This document shows positions 33,809-44,870 of a stretch of DNA of 64,000 bases, piece by piece. Below the pieces are notes generated by a model. That model was not told the DNA's origin and ran no database searches. It saw nothing but the letters and a program-made list of their open reading frames with translations. Source of the DNA: Blumeriella jaapii (Eukaryota > Ascomycota > Leotiomycetes > Helotiales > Drepanopezizaceae); the NCBI GenBank assembly GCA_009599575.1, contig VWND01000017.1, positions 620,001 to 684,000 on the forward strand. Direction: 5' to 3'. The stretch's first letter is position 1. Each line of letters starts with the position of its first letter. The position numbers and the translations under genes are program-made.

Positions 33809-35237
33809 ATGTCCGACTTCGACTCGGGTCGAGGCACGCCTGTCCCACCGCGCGATCGCCCCTCGAAAAGACGACGTTTCTACGACGGCAGGGAAATGTC
33901 ATCCCCGCGATACGGATCTCCTATTGAGGACGACCTTTTATACCGCTCTTCCAAGACACGAAGAGACTCTGGTCGGCGCAGATCTCGCTCCTCACATGGG
34001 AGTGAGGACGGATTGAATCAGGCATATCACAGACGACACCGGAGCCGTTCGAGCAGTGTGGACTCTCGACACTCGCTCGTTACGTTCCTACCACGATGCT
34101 CTCTCGCCGCCCACTTACAAGCCTCTGAAAGTCAACTACAAGACGAAATACATCCTCAAAGGGCATCGAAAGGGCGTGTCACAGGTGCGTTTCTCTCCGG
34201 ATGGGCGGTGGATTGCTAGCTGCTCGGCCGACGGGACGATCAAGGTTTGGGATGCGACGGACGGAAAGCATATGCGGACTATGGAGGGCCATCTGGCAGG
34301 AGTGTCGACAATAGCATGGAGTCCGGATTCAAATACCATCGCTTCTGGGTCTGATGATAAGGCAATCAGGTTATGGAACCGGGCGACAGGCAAGCCGTTT
34401 GCAGTTCCCCTCCTCGGACACCATAACTATGTGTACTCGCTGGCATTCTCACCCAAAGGAAACATGCTGGTCAGTGGTAGCTACGACGAGGCTGTCTTTC
34501 TCTGGGACTTACGGGCGAGGAGGCAAATGAAAAGTCTTCCGGCGCATTCTGATCCTGTAGGAGGGGTAGATTTCATCAGGGATGGTACGCTGGTCTGCAG
34601 TTGCTCTACGGATGGACTAATGTTTGTTCATCTTCGTTGACAACCACAAGCACTTTGCTGACGATTCCCTAGTCGAGTATGGGACACTGCTACAGGCCAA
34701 TGTCTCCGAACTCTTGTACACGAAGACAATGCTCCAGTCACCACTGTGCGCTTCGCCCCCAACGGCAAGTATATTCTGGCTTGGACCCTAGACTCGTATG
34801 TTCGCCTGTGGGACTACGTTTCGGGTACTTGCAAAAAGACATATCAAGGCCACGTGAACCAGAAGTTCTCTATTGGGGGCGCTTTTGGAGTTAGTGGCTC
34901 AGAAGCATTCATCGTGTCCGGCAGCGAGGACGGCAATCTGGTGTTCTGGGATGTAAAAACAAAAGAAATCATCCAGAAAGCTGGTGGGCACGAAGGAGTG
35001 GTATGCTGGGTAGACACTTCTCCTCATCCCAACGGGGCCGTCGTTAGTGGAGGCATGGATGGGACAGTACGGATCTGGGTGGATGTGGATGAGGACGGGT
35101 TTGAAATTGGTCGGATCGACGATCTGAGACTCGATCGAGTAGCTGCTACGAGCAATGGTGGAATGCTCGATGATACCCCAGAGCAGTATGTAAATGACGA
35201 TGCACAACTTGCACTAAGTCCCATGGACGAGGACTGA
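33809..35237 (+). CDS. SWD3: WDR5/Swd3-like WD40 subunit of COMPASS
   Basis: This is a seven-bladed WD40 protein most like human WDR5 and yeast Swd3, a core subunit of the Set1/COMPASS histone H3K4 methyltransferase. Blades run from YILKGHRKGVSQVRFSPDGR to GMDGTVRIWVDV, with WDR5-like diagnostic stretches (PAHSDPV; APNGKYILAWTLDSYVRLWD; KTKEIIQKAGGHEGVV). An Arg/Ser-rich N-terminal extension (about residues 1-90) precedes the propeller. Intron 34622-34672 (51 nt, GCTGAC branch) is clear. Between about 34000 and 34115 the frame changes by one. Options are a 55-nt intron (GTGAGG donor at 34001, AG before 34056), a 43-nt intron with a GTTACG donor, or a one-base insertion. I could not decide; the first 80 residues and all seven blades are unaffected. 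Confidence 0.87.
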
Positions 35238-36163
35238 GATGCCGAATGAATATTTTCGATGAGCTTTTGCCTTGAGGCCATTGACCCCATGTCTCGGTCA
35301 TTGAATATGGCTCTGGAGAAGCCCTATCGGTACCGAGTGAAATATTGGATATCTCTATGCAGTTCCGAGGTGCTTGTTTGTAGGCTGGCCACATTAGGAG
35401 ATGTCTCTGGTAAGTTTTGGATTACTTCATCTATGCTATTTGACTTCTAAAGACGACTAGTCCTTACGCCAGCCTGTGCTTCATTACCGGGCCAAACTCA
35501 TTCGACTATCAGAAGCGTCTTAAAGCTATCATCGAAGTCGAAACCTCTGTTGTGTTTACAAGATGCACTGCGCACTTGAAACTGAAAGCATTGAGTCCCT
35601 CCTCGTCGTCCACCCTCCAAAGATTTCCTACACGATCACACTCCTAGCCCTCAATCATTTTTCCCTCCTCCGTTGATCCACTTCCCAGAAGCCCAATACA
35701 GTCATCGTCAGAATCGTCAACCCACGATGGTCATCTTCGGAATGGTAGACCTCAAAGACCGTTAACTACCAACTCATCTGAGGAAGCCTCCTCTTGAGCT
35801 GGAGCACATCCTCCCTGATCTCCTCAACCACATCTTCGTACGCCGACATACCTTTACAAACCGCAATCCTCCCCCTCTCCCCCACCCCCCTCTCAAAGGA
35901 TAAGGACCCCGAATTTGTAGCTCAAGAAATGTCATAACGTTCAAATTTCAAGGCAAGTCACATGTAAGCTTTCCGATGCGAAATCGGTGGCTACGCAATT
36001 TGTAACACGAAGATCAACTTTCCACCAGAACAAAACCATGGATTCGATTTTGACTACAAGTTTCCTACCCTTATTGCTCCATGATCCACGCACGAGTGTC
36101 TTCCAAAGCAACGTCCATTGTACAAGAGTGCCAAGCTCCCCTCAACGATGTCCAAAGCCGATT
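35238..36163. other. Spacer between convergent genes
   Basis: No gene seen. Stop codons are frequent in all frames, and only open frames of about 65 codons or fewer and a C-rich tract near 35870-35900 were noticed. Confidence 0.6.
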
Positions 36164-36649
36164 TCAACGCCTCCCCCGGAACATTTCTTCCTGGTTTCTC
36201 TCGGCGCTGGCAAAACCATTGTGTCCGGTTCCTTGAGTCCCAGCATCGGCCATAGTGTTGTTTGTTTCTGGGTGAAGAGGCCGAGTGGGAGTCATTTGGC
36301 GATTGAGCGTGTGTTGATCGGCCCCGCACCTCTTGTGGTTTCCTTCTCTCTGCATAGCTTCTGAAGGATGCGGCCGTTTTGCTAGAGACCGAACTCTCTT
36401 ATCTCTCCTTTCTGGGTCTAAGCTTTCCGGCAACTCTTTCCTCATTTTCATGTCCTTGATCTTGCCCATGACTCTTCCAATCGTATATTCTCGTGACGCG
36501 ATGGTTTTGGGACCGAGGGTATTCATTTGTTCCACAAGCTGCTTCATCGTCATGTCCCCCTTGCCAGAGTGTTTTGTCTGGGCATATAGGAATTTGAGGG
36601 CTTCTTTTTCAGCTTTGGTCCACTGGGTTGAAGGCATGTTCACACCCAA
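36164..36649 (-). CDS. Small SANT/Myb-like protein, function unknown
   Basis: I do not recognise this gene. It is a single-exon frame of 161 codons; an alternative ATG at 36637 (MPSTQWTKAEKEALKFLYAQ) matches the start of the 5476 gene better. Residues 5-65 form a charged module with W-x-K-x-E-x-E-A-L-K spacing, then MKQLVEQMN and REYTIGRV. This parallels the 5476 protein (WHKEELEALK, WDVVAHKM, RDYTGKV). The remainder is basic, hydrophilic and low in complexity (RRDKRVRSLAKRPHP). It lies alone between gene-poor stretches. A nucleic-acid-binding role is an inference, and a spurious frame cannot be ruled out. Confidence 0.5.
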   Translation of the reverse strand: MGVNMPSTQWTKAEKEALKFLYAQTKHSGKGDMTMKQLVEQMNTLGPKTIASREYTIGRVMGKIKDMKMRKELPESLDPERRDKRVRSLAKRPHPSEAMQREGNHKRCGADQHTLNRQMTPTRPLHPETNNTMADAGTQGTGHNGFASAERNQEEMFRGRR

Positions 36650-38643
36650 GTTGGCTTCTTGATACCCGTAATGGAAGTGTTGGTGGAAGAGTTCGTGGGT
36701 AGGTGGTTTTGGTTGTAATGTTCTCGATTACAGAGAGTGACCATTTTCCCCTTTATTGTGGTTATTCGAGGTTGCTTATATACCCTATGGTAAGGCTTTG
36801 GCATATGGACTATCGTCGAGGTTGAGTAACGTAATATTGCGAAATGCAATGGTGGATGTGAATAACAACTGTCATGTTCTTTGTACAGCGTTCACATACT
36901 TGTCAATAGCCGTTTCTGAGCCATGGGTCTGACTCCACAGGTCTGACTCGACAGAGGCCCGGGTCGCCCAAAGCGGACTTTCGATTTCCACATCCTTTCA
37001 GCTTTGTACTCTATTCTCTGCTTGAAACTTCAAGAACAGGATGCATTTCCCTCTCCCGTACCGACCCGTTGACCACCTCTTACCGAAGCACATTTGAATA
37101 ACATTTTGGCAATGCTGCCACGTTACTAAATCAATTATAAGCTGGCGGAACTTTTGCAGGTCGGTGACGATAACAATATCAAATAAGAGCATTTAACATT
37201 GAACAGGCCATTGAAACCGAGCAGGCCTGAACCTCCCATCGGGGGGGAAGATGCCAACCTGAGAGATTTCTGCTCTATGTACAAGCAAACCCTAGAGAAA
37301 GCACTTCTAAAAGACCAACAAAAGGTCTACTAACTGAGTTCTACGGGAGTTGGCAAAGCTGAACTTGGGGCACGCACAATGTGTGGGTTCCTAGTGACTA
37401 GATAGAGGCAATGATCTGGTGGCGTTCAAGATGACATCATGTTCACAGAAAATGAAGTTGAAAAAAGATATAGTCCAAATGGAAGTTCTCAACGACTATC
37501 AGTGAGGATCGTCCTACTCTCGATACGAGACTCTGCTTGATAGACGTGGGTGCAGGTTCGCAATCCGCGGGCCTCTCTTGATAAAAACCAAAACCGATTC
37601 CTCACTTCGCCACCGTACGTACCCCATCTGCACAAAATTTAACGATGATGATGATGATGATGACGATGATATTATTTAACGTCTGGAGGGGGCAGTGAAA
37701 CTGCGCAACCTCAAGCCCTCCGCAGGGCATTGGAGACGTGCTAAGTTGGGGATTTTTTACATACAGGAGACTTTCGAGAAAGCAGTTATATAAAAGAAAT
37801 GTGTGACAAATGGTCCGCTATTTGAGCCTTTTTTTTTACAAGTGGGATGATTTTCTATTGTGTTCGCAAAACCAAACCTCGAAAAGGCAAAAGTGTCAAA
37901 GCTAGAAAGTAGCTGACTGTTGTGTGAGTCGTGCGACTGTCAGTCAAGCCGGAATGGCGAAAATTTTGAAAAGCAAAATAAACATAAGAAATCCTCCACT
38001 TTTCCTATTAAAATCCCGAATCGTTAGTAATACAATGTTTTTGAATTTTCCTCTGGAAGGGCAATACGCGCTGCCCCAAGTTCTACCTAGGGGGCAGGTA
38101 GAAAAGTAGAACTCAGTGGTGTGGAGTAGCTTCGCGAACTGTTTCGCGTTCAATTTTCCAAGATAGTCGAAGTGGGTGGGTGATCCGGCTTTCGCACACA
38201 ATTTAACGAGCACCTTCATAGAGCAGCTTTACCACGCTTACCTCAACATCGGTTGAGGATGCCATATGGCTTAGTGGTCATGAGACTAGGGCTCTACACT
38301 GCCGGATTGACAATAGACCGCGAGAGGCGCTTCCAGTGAATAGCCCAGTGAACCTCACGGGGAGGGTTATACTTGAGCTGGATTCCCTTCTTCCTCTTCG
38401 GGAATAATTTTTTTGTGGTTTTTGATTTGAAAATCCCCCCCTTTGATATTTTTTTCTTTTTCTCGGTTGTTCGAATTTTGTTTGTGTTAGCGGATATTCA
38501 TCGAGAAAAGGGAGAATCAATAGTCCATAAGATTGTGCTTCACAGTACGGAGAGAATCATCTGCCTAAGTGTGGGTCGCAAAAGACATGTCCCGAGACTG
38601 TATGCTTGGATGTTCTGTATTCGAACTACATAAGTACCACAAC
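36650..38643. other. Gene-poor AT-rich stretch
   Basis: About 2 kb with no supported gene. It contains a (GAT)n microsatellite (37644-37670) and T-rich runs near 37828 and 38405-38462. No transposase or reverse-transcriptase motif and no terminal repeats were recognised. Confidence 0.55.
37644..37670 (+). repeat. (GAT)n microsatellite
   Basis: Nine GAT/GAC triplets in a row, one interrupted (GAC). It lies in the AT-rich gene-poor stretch and is not in a supported gene. Confidence 0.85.
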
Positions 38644-40363
38644 TCAGCTCTTCTCCTCCTTCCTCCTCTCCAGAACTTTCATTACATCAGCGGCACTATT
38701 CGCATCTCCCTTCCTCTTCTTCGGGCCCCTCTTCCGCTTCCCCTTCCCGTCGCCTTTGCCGCCATCTTCGCCGTCGCTGCCCCCTCCTTTGCTGCCCCAC
38801 TCAGACAGCTTGATTTTCTTCTCCTCGAAATCCTCTTCGTCCTCGAAGCGTGAGCTGCCGAATCCCATATCCATGTCTTCTGCATCGCGGTCGTCGCGCT
38901 GCAGCATTTTCTTGCGGCGCGCTTCTTTGGCTGCTTCTTCTGCTGAAGAAGGCTCGGCTGTGGATAGATTGAGCGAGGATGCTTTGCGGAGAGCGGCGAG
39001 GAGGGTCGGGTCTGAGAGCGCGGGCGGTTTGGACGTGTCTGAGGGTGAATTGGAGGCTGCGCTGGGTGTATTGAAGTAGTTCCGAGTGGCAGCAGGCCGG
39101 GGCGGTGGAGGCATGCTTCCTGGTGCCGTCTGGGTCGTTTCGGCATTCTCAGTTTTGGTTTCGTCGGCGACTTTGCCGCCTTTGTTCTCGGCATCTGCGT
39201 CCTCGTCGGAGCTATCATCGCCTAGGCCGGCTAGTGGATCGTATTCATCATCCACGTCGTCAAAAATGTTGACATCTTCGTCTTCGTCTTCCATGGCTTT
39301 GGGAATCTCGGGTACTTCCATACCCAATGGCTTAGCGTCTTTATCCGGCATCAAGAGTCCATGACCTTTCTCGTCCACGGGCTCCTCGACTTGCACTTTT
39401 CTGACCTTTCGCTTCTCATGTCCCTGCTCGTCGACCGTAATCAAGACTTCCCTTCCCTTCCCATCCCGTTCAATCCTGCTTTCCGCCCTCCTCGCGCCAA
39501 CCTTTTTGAACTTCGCTCCTAAGGATGGAGCAGCAGCTTCCTTCGCAGCCTGCCGCGCAGCTTTCATCTCCGCCAGTATCTGATCGCGCGTTCGCTTCTT
39601 TCCCGTCAAAGCCGTGGGTGCCATCTCTCCCTTCTTCTTTTCCTTCTCTTTAACAACAGCTTCGACTTCCCTCTCTTCTAGTCTCTCAAGCTCATCGTCC
39701 AAATCTTGTTCCGCCTCGCCATTCTCATCTTCACCACTCTTTCCCTTCCCCCTCAGGTCCCCTTCCAATACATCCTCTACCCCCACCTCTCCCCTCCTCA
39801 CCCTTTCCAAAAGTCCCCAATCCAACCCTTTAACAAGTTTCGCCCTATCCCTCACCTCATCCCCGAGGATATCCTCTCTCAGCTTGATGAACGTCGCCTC
39901 GTCAATCTGTTGCAATTTCATCATCTCCTCCAATGCCTTCACGCGCGTAACTTTTTCGTCCTCCTCTTCCCCGTCGGAACCAGTGGATCGCAACTGCTTG
40001 GCCCGGTCAGTATAGCCTTCTGCGAGTTTGGCTCCTTTTGGGGCCGCTGCCGAGCGAAATTTTTTGGACGGGGCCGAGGAGGCGGCGTCGCGCTCGGCGA
40101 GTTGGCGCGCAAATGCATTTGTGGAGCTGTAACCAGCTATTGTGCGCCTTTGTATGATGCATTAGCTAGGGCGCAATTTTTTCAGTTGGGCGTAGGTAGG
40201 AAAGGAAAACATACGGTGTCATGGGAATGGAGCTACGCATCCGTGAACCCAGTGCTGATGGTGTTGCGCCATTGCGACTTGCAGCTTTATCTGTCGGCGA
40301 GGAAGAGGAGGGGAGCCTCGCTGGAGTGTTCTGTACCAGTTTGCGGAACTGTTCGTTGTTCAT
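38644..40363 (-). CDS. RED/IK-like spliceosomal protein
   Basis: This is the homologue of the RED (IK) protein, a spliceosome B-complex component (SMU2 in other species) that works with SMU1 in splice-site selection. Exons on the minus strand are 40363-40215 and 40147-38644, giving 550 aa; the 67-nt intron has a GCTAAT branch and restores the frame. The N-terminus is MNNEQFRKLVQNTP. The RED_N region includes AFARQLAERDAA, YTDRAKQLR and KLVKGLDWGLLERVR. The middle and C-terminal parts are acidic and Lys-rich, with PTALTGKKRTRDQILAEMK and EVPEIPKAMEDED motifs, and end in a basic KGKRKRGPKKRKGDANSAAD segment. It is transcribed in the same direction as URH1, 256 bp away. Confidence 0.85.
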
Positions 40364-40618
40364 TGTAAGGTGTGATGAGATCGAGGTACGATACGATGCC
40401 GCGAGGTAACAGTTCAGCCTTGCAGTTGGGATGTTGTAAGGCGGGACGTGAATAGCGAATGAGGGAGTGGATTTAGTAAGCTAATCATAGTATCAACGTA
40501 AGTTGGCCTTCAGACTCTGTCTTAAGAATTCATTTTTTGAGTTTGCGATTCCCTATTCAATCTAAGTAAATCAATCTATTGCTTATTTACAAGGATGAAA
40601 TTCTTCCAAGTCCGGAAC

Positions 40619-42216
40619 TCAAGCGATCCCATTTCCCTTGTTCACCTCGTCAGCCCTCACCAGGCACTCCTCCAAAATCTCCCAAAACCTCTGCACATCC
40701 AATCCTCGCGGAATCTTCACCCCCTCCTTCCCCTCAGGCAGTAGAGTCGCAATTGTCCTGCCAGTCGGCGCCCCAGCCAAAGCCTTCTCATGCGTGCCCT
40801 CCGTCACAACCTTGATAGCATACCTCTCCCTCTTGCCTCCCTCCAACCGATCATAGAAAGGAATCTCGGCGCCTACAACTCCATCCAATATGGCAGCCAC
40901 AGCTAGTGGATCATGCAATGGGGGCCCGTCAACAATACCAAACACATTCGAGTAAGTTTTAGCAAAAAACATGAGCAACTCGATGAGCATTTGCCTCAAC
41001 ACGCTGCAGCTCTTGCCGGCGCCGTCAACAAGTTGGGGAGTAGGCTTGCCATAGTGCAGCATGTCCTGTACCTCCTGCGTTGCTAGCACCAAATGTGTGA
41101 CGTCCAGCGGGATCAGCGTCGTCTTCTCCCGCAGAATTGGGTGCTCGAGGAGAAACGCGGAGGCTTCGGGGTCTACCAGAATGTTGAATTCCGCCCACTG
41201 ACTCCAATTGCCTATTCTTGACTTGTCATCTACTCTTCCCATTGGGGCCGAGGTGAAGTTGTTGCCGATCGCGCCACCCATGATTGAGACCCCTTTGACA
41301 TGTGTGGCTAGAAAAGGAAGGTCTTGGAAGAGCTGGGCGACGTTCGTGAGAGCGCCCGTTGCAACGACCCATGCCGTACCTGGAGGCGTGGAGGAGAGAG
41401 CACTAGCCATGGCTGTTATTGCTGACCCGGGTTTGGCAGCTGTGAGTGGTTTGGGGAGGAGATCGGTCCCGTCGATGCCCGATTTTCCGTCTGTGGAGAT
41501 GTCAGTCGATCGCCACGGAGATTTTTGAAGTCTCCATAAAGCTGAATATTGTACGAAACGTTCAAACTGCAGAACGCGATTCTGGGGGCCAAAGTGTGAT
41601 GAGACATACGGATAGCATCTGCATGTACAGCTGGACGAATCAAGCCTTTGGCTGCACCAGCGTAAACGGGAATTTCAGGTTTGCCCATAGCTGTTAACTG
41701 AAGTCTGAGATCAGCCTGGATATCTCTCTGCCTCGATGCTACTTTGGCAAGAGGAGCCTGTATGGCCAAGTCCTTTGCTACCTAGTGCGCCTATCTCCGA
41801 TCTGGACATACGAGTGATGTAGCATTGTACGTTGTGTTTCCCAAAGACGCATTTCCATGCACAGTAGAGATACCGAGAAGATCGATTGACGGGTGGTAAG
41901 CTGAGAGGAGAATCGCGAAGGCATCCTTGAACGTGTTAGTGCCGGTTTGTCGACTCAGCATTGATGTGAGAATCTAGAGAAACTAAGATCACGTGACACA
42001 CGACGATCAAATTTGTCTCTGATAACTTTCTATGCTTGTTGGTCTGGAGTGTTGAAGCACATCTCCACCATGAAAGGGGAGATTCTATAGTGAGTATCAT
42101 CTTACATCGTGTCCTGTACAGCTGTCAGTATGGTGTTGTTTTGACGTGACTATAGAGATTTATCACTCACCTGGGTCGCAGTCTAACCAGACCGGAATTT
42201 TCGAACTTTCTGTCAT
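40619..42216 (-). CDS. URH1: Inosine-uridine preferring nucleoside hydrolase
   Basis: This hydrolyses nucleosides to base and ribose in pyrimidine/NAD salvage. The minus-strand model has five exons: 42216-42171, 42113-42106, 41925-41812, 41697-41610 and 41490-40619, summing to 375 aa with every junction in phase. The catalytic Ca-binding motif is assembled across three exons as DCDPG|GHD|DAFA (read DCDPGHDDAFA); the middle exon is only 8 nt. Later motifs include STVHGNASL, KPEIPVYAGA, HGKSGIDGTDL, WVVATGALTNVA, GVSIMGGA, EFNILVDPEA and the final GPPLHDPLAVAA (metal-binding Asp). Length is normal for the family. Intron 2 is 180 nt, the longest in this gene. Confidence 0.88.
42106..42113 (-). 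other. URH1: 8-nt microexon of URH1
   Basis: The octamer GACACGAT is flanked by TGTACAG and GTAAGA on the minus strand. Its inclusion alone yields the conserved nucleoside-hydrolase motif; direct joining of the neighbouring exons breaks the frame. Confidence 0.8.
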
Positions 42217-42885
42217 CGTTGGAATTTCTCGTTTTTTGCTTTTGAGACCAGATCGACGATTCAAGAATCAACACCGCAAATTAGAATGAACGAGCTGCAG
42301 ACCTCGTTGTGATTTAGAGGCAAGGAGATGTATTAATGGGATCTGAAGAGCGGGGATGAGCGAGATGATATAGGTGGTGCTAAGCGAGACCCCTTTTGTG
42401 CCTGCCATGTTGGTACGTGCTTTCATGGGGGCGACGGAGTCTTAGGTAATAGGGAAGCCCCTGGGCATGTATTTGGCTGTAAGCGAAGCGCCGTTTATGC
42501 CGGACATCATGAACATGATGAATGAATTCAAGCCCTTGCAAACCTTTTTTTCTTCTGATATTCTTTGTAATTCTGATTTGTGCGTTCCGTTGCAATGGTA
42601 GCTTTGATATTCCGGCGTTTTCTTCAGATCCGCAACACTTTGAGCTGGAACAAGGTTTTATCAATTTCCGAAACAATTGATAGTATAATAAAGATGGCTT
42701 CTTGACCTTGTAGATCGGGATTTTCTGCTTTACTTTGCAGTCCGTACATGCATGAAACGAGTACCCGCATACAACGCTCCTAAATTCTTCATGTACCCAG
42801 AACCAACGCCATGCTTGTCCAGCAGAACCTGTGCTCATACCCGCAAACCCATGCTCGAGCCTAATGCTTTAATGCGAATGTACAT
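42217..42885. other. Spacer, no gene seen
   Basis: A 152-codon minus-strand open frame at 42380-42838 has no family features, no plausible promoter arrangement, and a composition unlike the neighbours. The interval otherwise holds the URH1 leader and the PYM 3' UTR. Confidence 0.55.
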
Positions 42886-43482
42886 CTACACCTCATCATT
42901 CTTCTCTTCTTTGCCAGAAACATCCTTTGTCTTAGGCTCCCCTTCCGCATCAAAGCCCAAAGCATCCAGTTCACGTATCAACTCATTGATCTTGATAACC
43001 TTTGCAAACTGTTCCGGCAACAACGCACCCCCGCCCTCCTTCTTCTCCTTCAGATCCTTAGCCTGTTTCAGCTTCTTCTTGAGATTCCTCGCTTTCTTCT
43101 CCCTCTCCACCTCCTCATCTACCACTTTCTCTACTTCCTCGGCCTTGTCCTCTCCCTCCTTCCCTTCTCCGACTTTCTCCTTGCCGTCTTCGGCGGCTTT
43201 CGCCTTCTTCCGTGCCTCCCTCCTCTTTGCATTTTTAGTATTCGCCGCACTCCCCCCTTCGTCTTTCAGTCCTTCGGCGCCTGGGACGCCACCACTGCCT
43301 CGATGTTTCCATGCGTCGGCTGTCCTATTCTTGTACACCTCAACATCCTCGGGAGGCTTGTAGCCAGGTCGAATCTTGATTTCTTTACGTGTAGTGCCGT
43401 CTGGGCGTAGAGAGGAGGGGATGTGGCGTTCACCGTTGGCCTCGACGATGCCGGCTTTGGAGGGGGTGGGCACTGAGGGCAT
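42886..43482 (-). CDS. PYM: PYM/WIBG, Mago-Y14 binding exon-junction-complex disassembly factor
   Basis: PYM binds the Mago-Y14 core and the small ribosomal subunit, removing exon-junction complexes from translated mRNA. From the ATG at 43482 the frame gives 198 aa, close to human PYM (about 204). The Mago-binding N-terminal motif is complete: KAGIVEANGERHIPSSLRPD, then TTRKEIKIRPGYKPPEDVEV and YKNR. The middle is a Lys/Glu-rich coiled coil (about residues 80-160), and the C-terminus contains FAKVIKINELIREL. An in-frame extension upstream to 43653 is open, but the family starts just before SKAGIV. It is divergent from the 43814 gene. Confidence 0.82.
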   Translation of the reverse strand: MPSVPTPSKAGIVEANGERHIPSSLRPDGTTRKEIKIRPGYKPPEDVEVYKNRTADAWKHRGSGGVPGAEGLKDEGGSAANTKNAKRREARKKAKAAEDGKEKVGEGKEGEDKAEEVEKVVDEEVEREKKARNLKKKLKQAKDLKEKKEGGGALLPEQFAKVIKINELIRELDALGFDAEGEPKTKDVSGKEEKNDEV

Positions 43483-43813
43483 GCTTGGGGACTGCCCTGA
43501 TTCGGCACGGCCAGTGAAATGCCAGTAGATTATATCTTCGGGGGGCTGGTAGTCTTGAAACAAAGTAGGAGCAGTTTTTTGGTAATCGGCATTGAACTCG
43601 CGGCGCAAAAAATCGCGGGAGCTATTTGGGAACTCTTGAGTGACACTGCGCAAGGCTGTGAAGGTCGAATAGGCGGGTCTGTATTACGAGTCACGTGCGA
43701 TGAAAGTGGGCCAAAATACGTGGGAACTCCAGCGCGCAGACACCTTTCTCAACGACGTCGTAACATTACACTGATAGACTCAAGTCCTTCGCGCGCACTG
43801 CTGCACACTTACA

Positions 43814-44446
43814 ATGGTAACAAGAACCTGTTGGAGCCTCCTAAGATGAACGAGACTATGCTGACGATGTCAATTGCAGTCTTCCGCCGGACGTCCCATC
43901 TACAAGCAAGTCCCCGATCCGAATCAAACGAGCGTCGATGGCCGCGGGTCGAGATGGAAGGAAAGGGTTACTAATTGGCATGTGGACACAGCCTTTTTTT
44001 CCGCCGAAACTTCACTATGCTGGGTGTTGTCTTCGCCTCTGCGTTTGCCTTCGAGATGTAGGTTGACGGGATCCGGGGCGCCAAGAGAGGGAGAGAGAGA
44101 GATCAAGCAGGACTGATGTTGGAATAGGGTCTGGGATACGCAAACCGATAAGCTTTGGGACCGCATCAACAAGGGCGTATGTTACAATCTTTCCGGCTAC
44201 AATGGTACAGAGGCTGACTCAGGTAGCGACAATGGAAGGATATTCGAGCGAAGTACGTTCAGGCGGACGACGATGACGAGTAGGGGACTGGAGAAAGGTA
44301 AAGGGGATGAAGATGAAGATTATGATGAAGGGTTGGTAGAGAGGACGGCGTGGGTGCTGCGGATGGAGCTTGGGCAGCTGTATAGAATACAAGAACTGTA
44401 CTACCTGAAACGACTTGTTATTCTTGGTGAAACTGTAGTTGGTTGA
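43814..44446 (+). CDS. Unrecognised small protein; intron directly after the ATG
   Basis: I do not recognise this gene. The model has exons 43814-43816 (ATG only), 43880-44061 and 44128-44446, giving 167 aa. The first intron (63 nt) has a GTAACA donor, GCTGAC branch and TTGCAG acceptor, and gives an N-terminus MSSAGRPIYKQVPDPNQ. The C-terminal exon reads VWDTQTDKLWDRINKGVCYN, an acidic stretch DEDEDYDE, and a helical end (LRMELGQLYRIQELYYLKRL). The second intron is uncertain because its GTTGAC donor is weak. A join nearer RWKER|VWD looks more natural but is one base out of phase. The reading is supported by splice signals, not by homology. Confidence 0.45.
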
Positions 44447-44870
44447 ACACTCATCAGAACTCTGTAGAATGCGATATACCGGTTGCCATGTCGCTGCCCC
44501 TAGTTGATCGCAATCATGTATTCGCATGTTATCGTACAAATGTTAGTCTTCACCCTTGCGGTCGAGCCACGGCCGTTCATTTTCTTACACCCCACTGAGA
44601 TGACAAGCTCCCCTTCTACGCCACCACAAGCTTGGAACTCATACTTGGTGAAGCCGGAGTTAAAAGTTCAACAACAAGTGCTTGGTGATTCTATAAACCT
44701 TCTGACTTCGAGATAAGGTTCGTTTACCTTAATCAGCGTCCGTATCAGCCAAGTTCGAGGCTATCAACACCAGACTTTCGACTCCGAAGCCCGCGACCAT
44801 CCAACAACCACCCACCTCCTCGACTCTTCGAAACCACTCACCACGACATGGGAACATCCAAACGGATTTC
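44447..44870. promoter_or_regulatory. UBR1 upstream region
   Basis: A 424-bp interval upstream of UBR1. The last 150 bp are C/A-rich (CAACAACCACCCACC-like), as in fungal 5' leaders. An out-of-frame ATG at 44848 precedes the UBR1 start by 23 bases and would act as a short upstream start if transcribed. Confidence 0.4.

Noticed and set aside
38258..38335. tRNA-like sequence with an A-box match (TGGCTTAGTGG at 38267-38277)
   Set aside because: No acceptable B-box (GGTTCGANTCC), and I could not fold acceptor and T stems, so a tRNA call is unsupported. A decayed tRNA-derived element remains possible.
42380..42838. 152-codon minus-strand open frame between URH1 and PYM
   Set aside because: No family features, and its composition (many Cys, Lys, Arg and His scattered) looks random.
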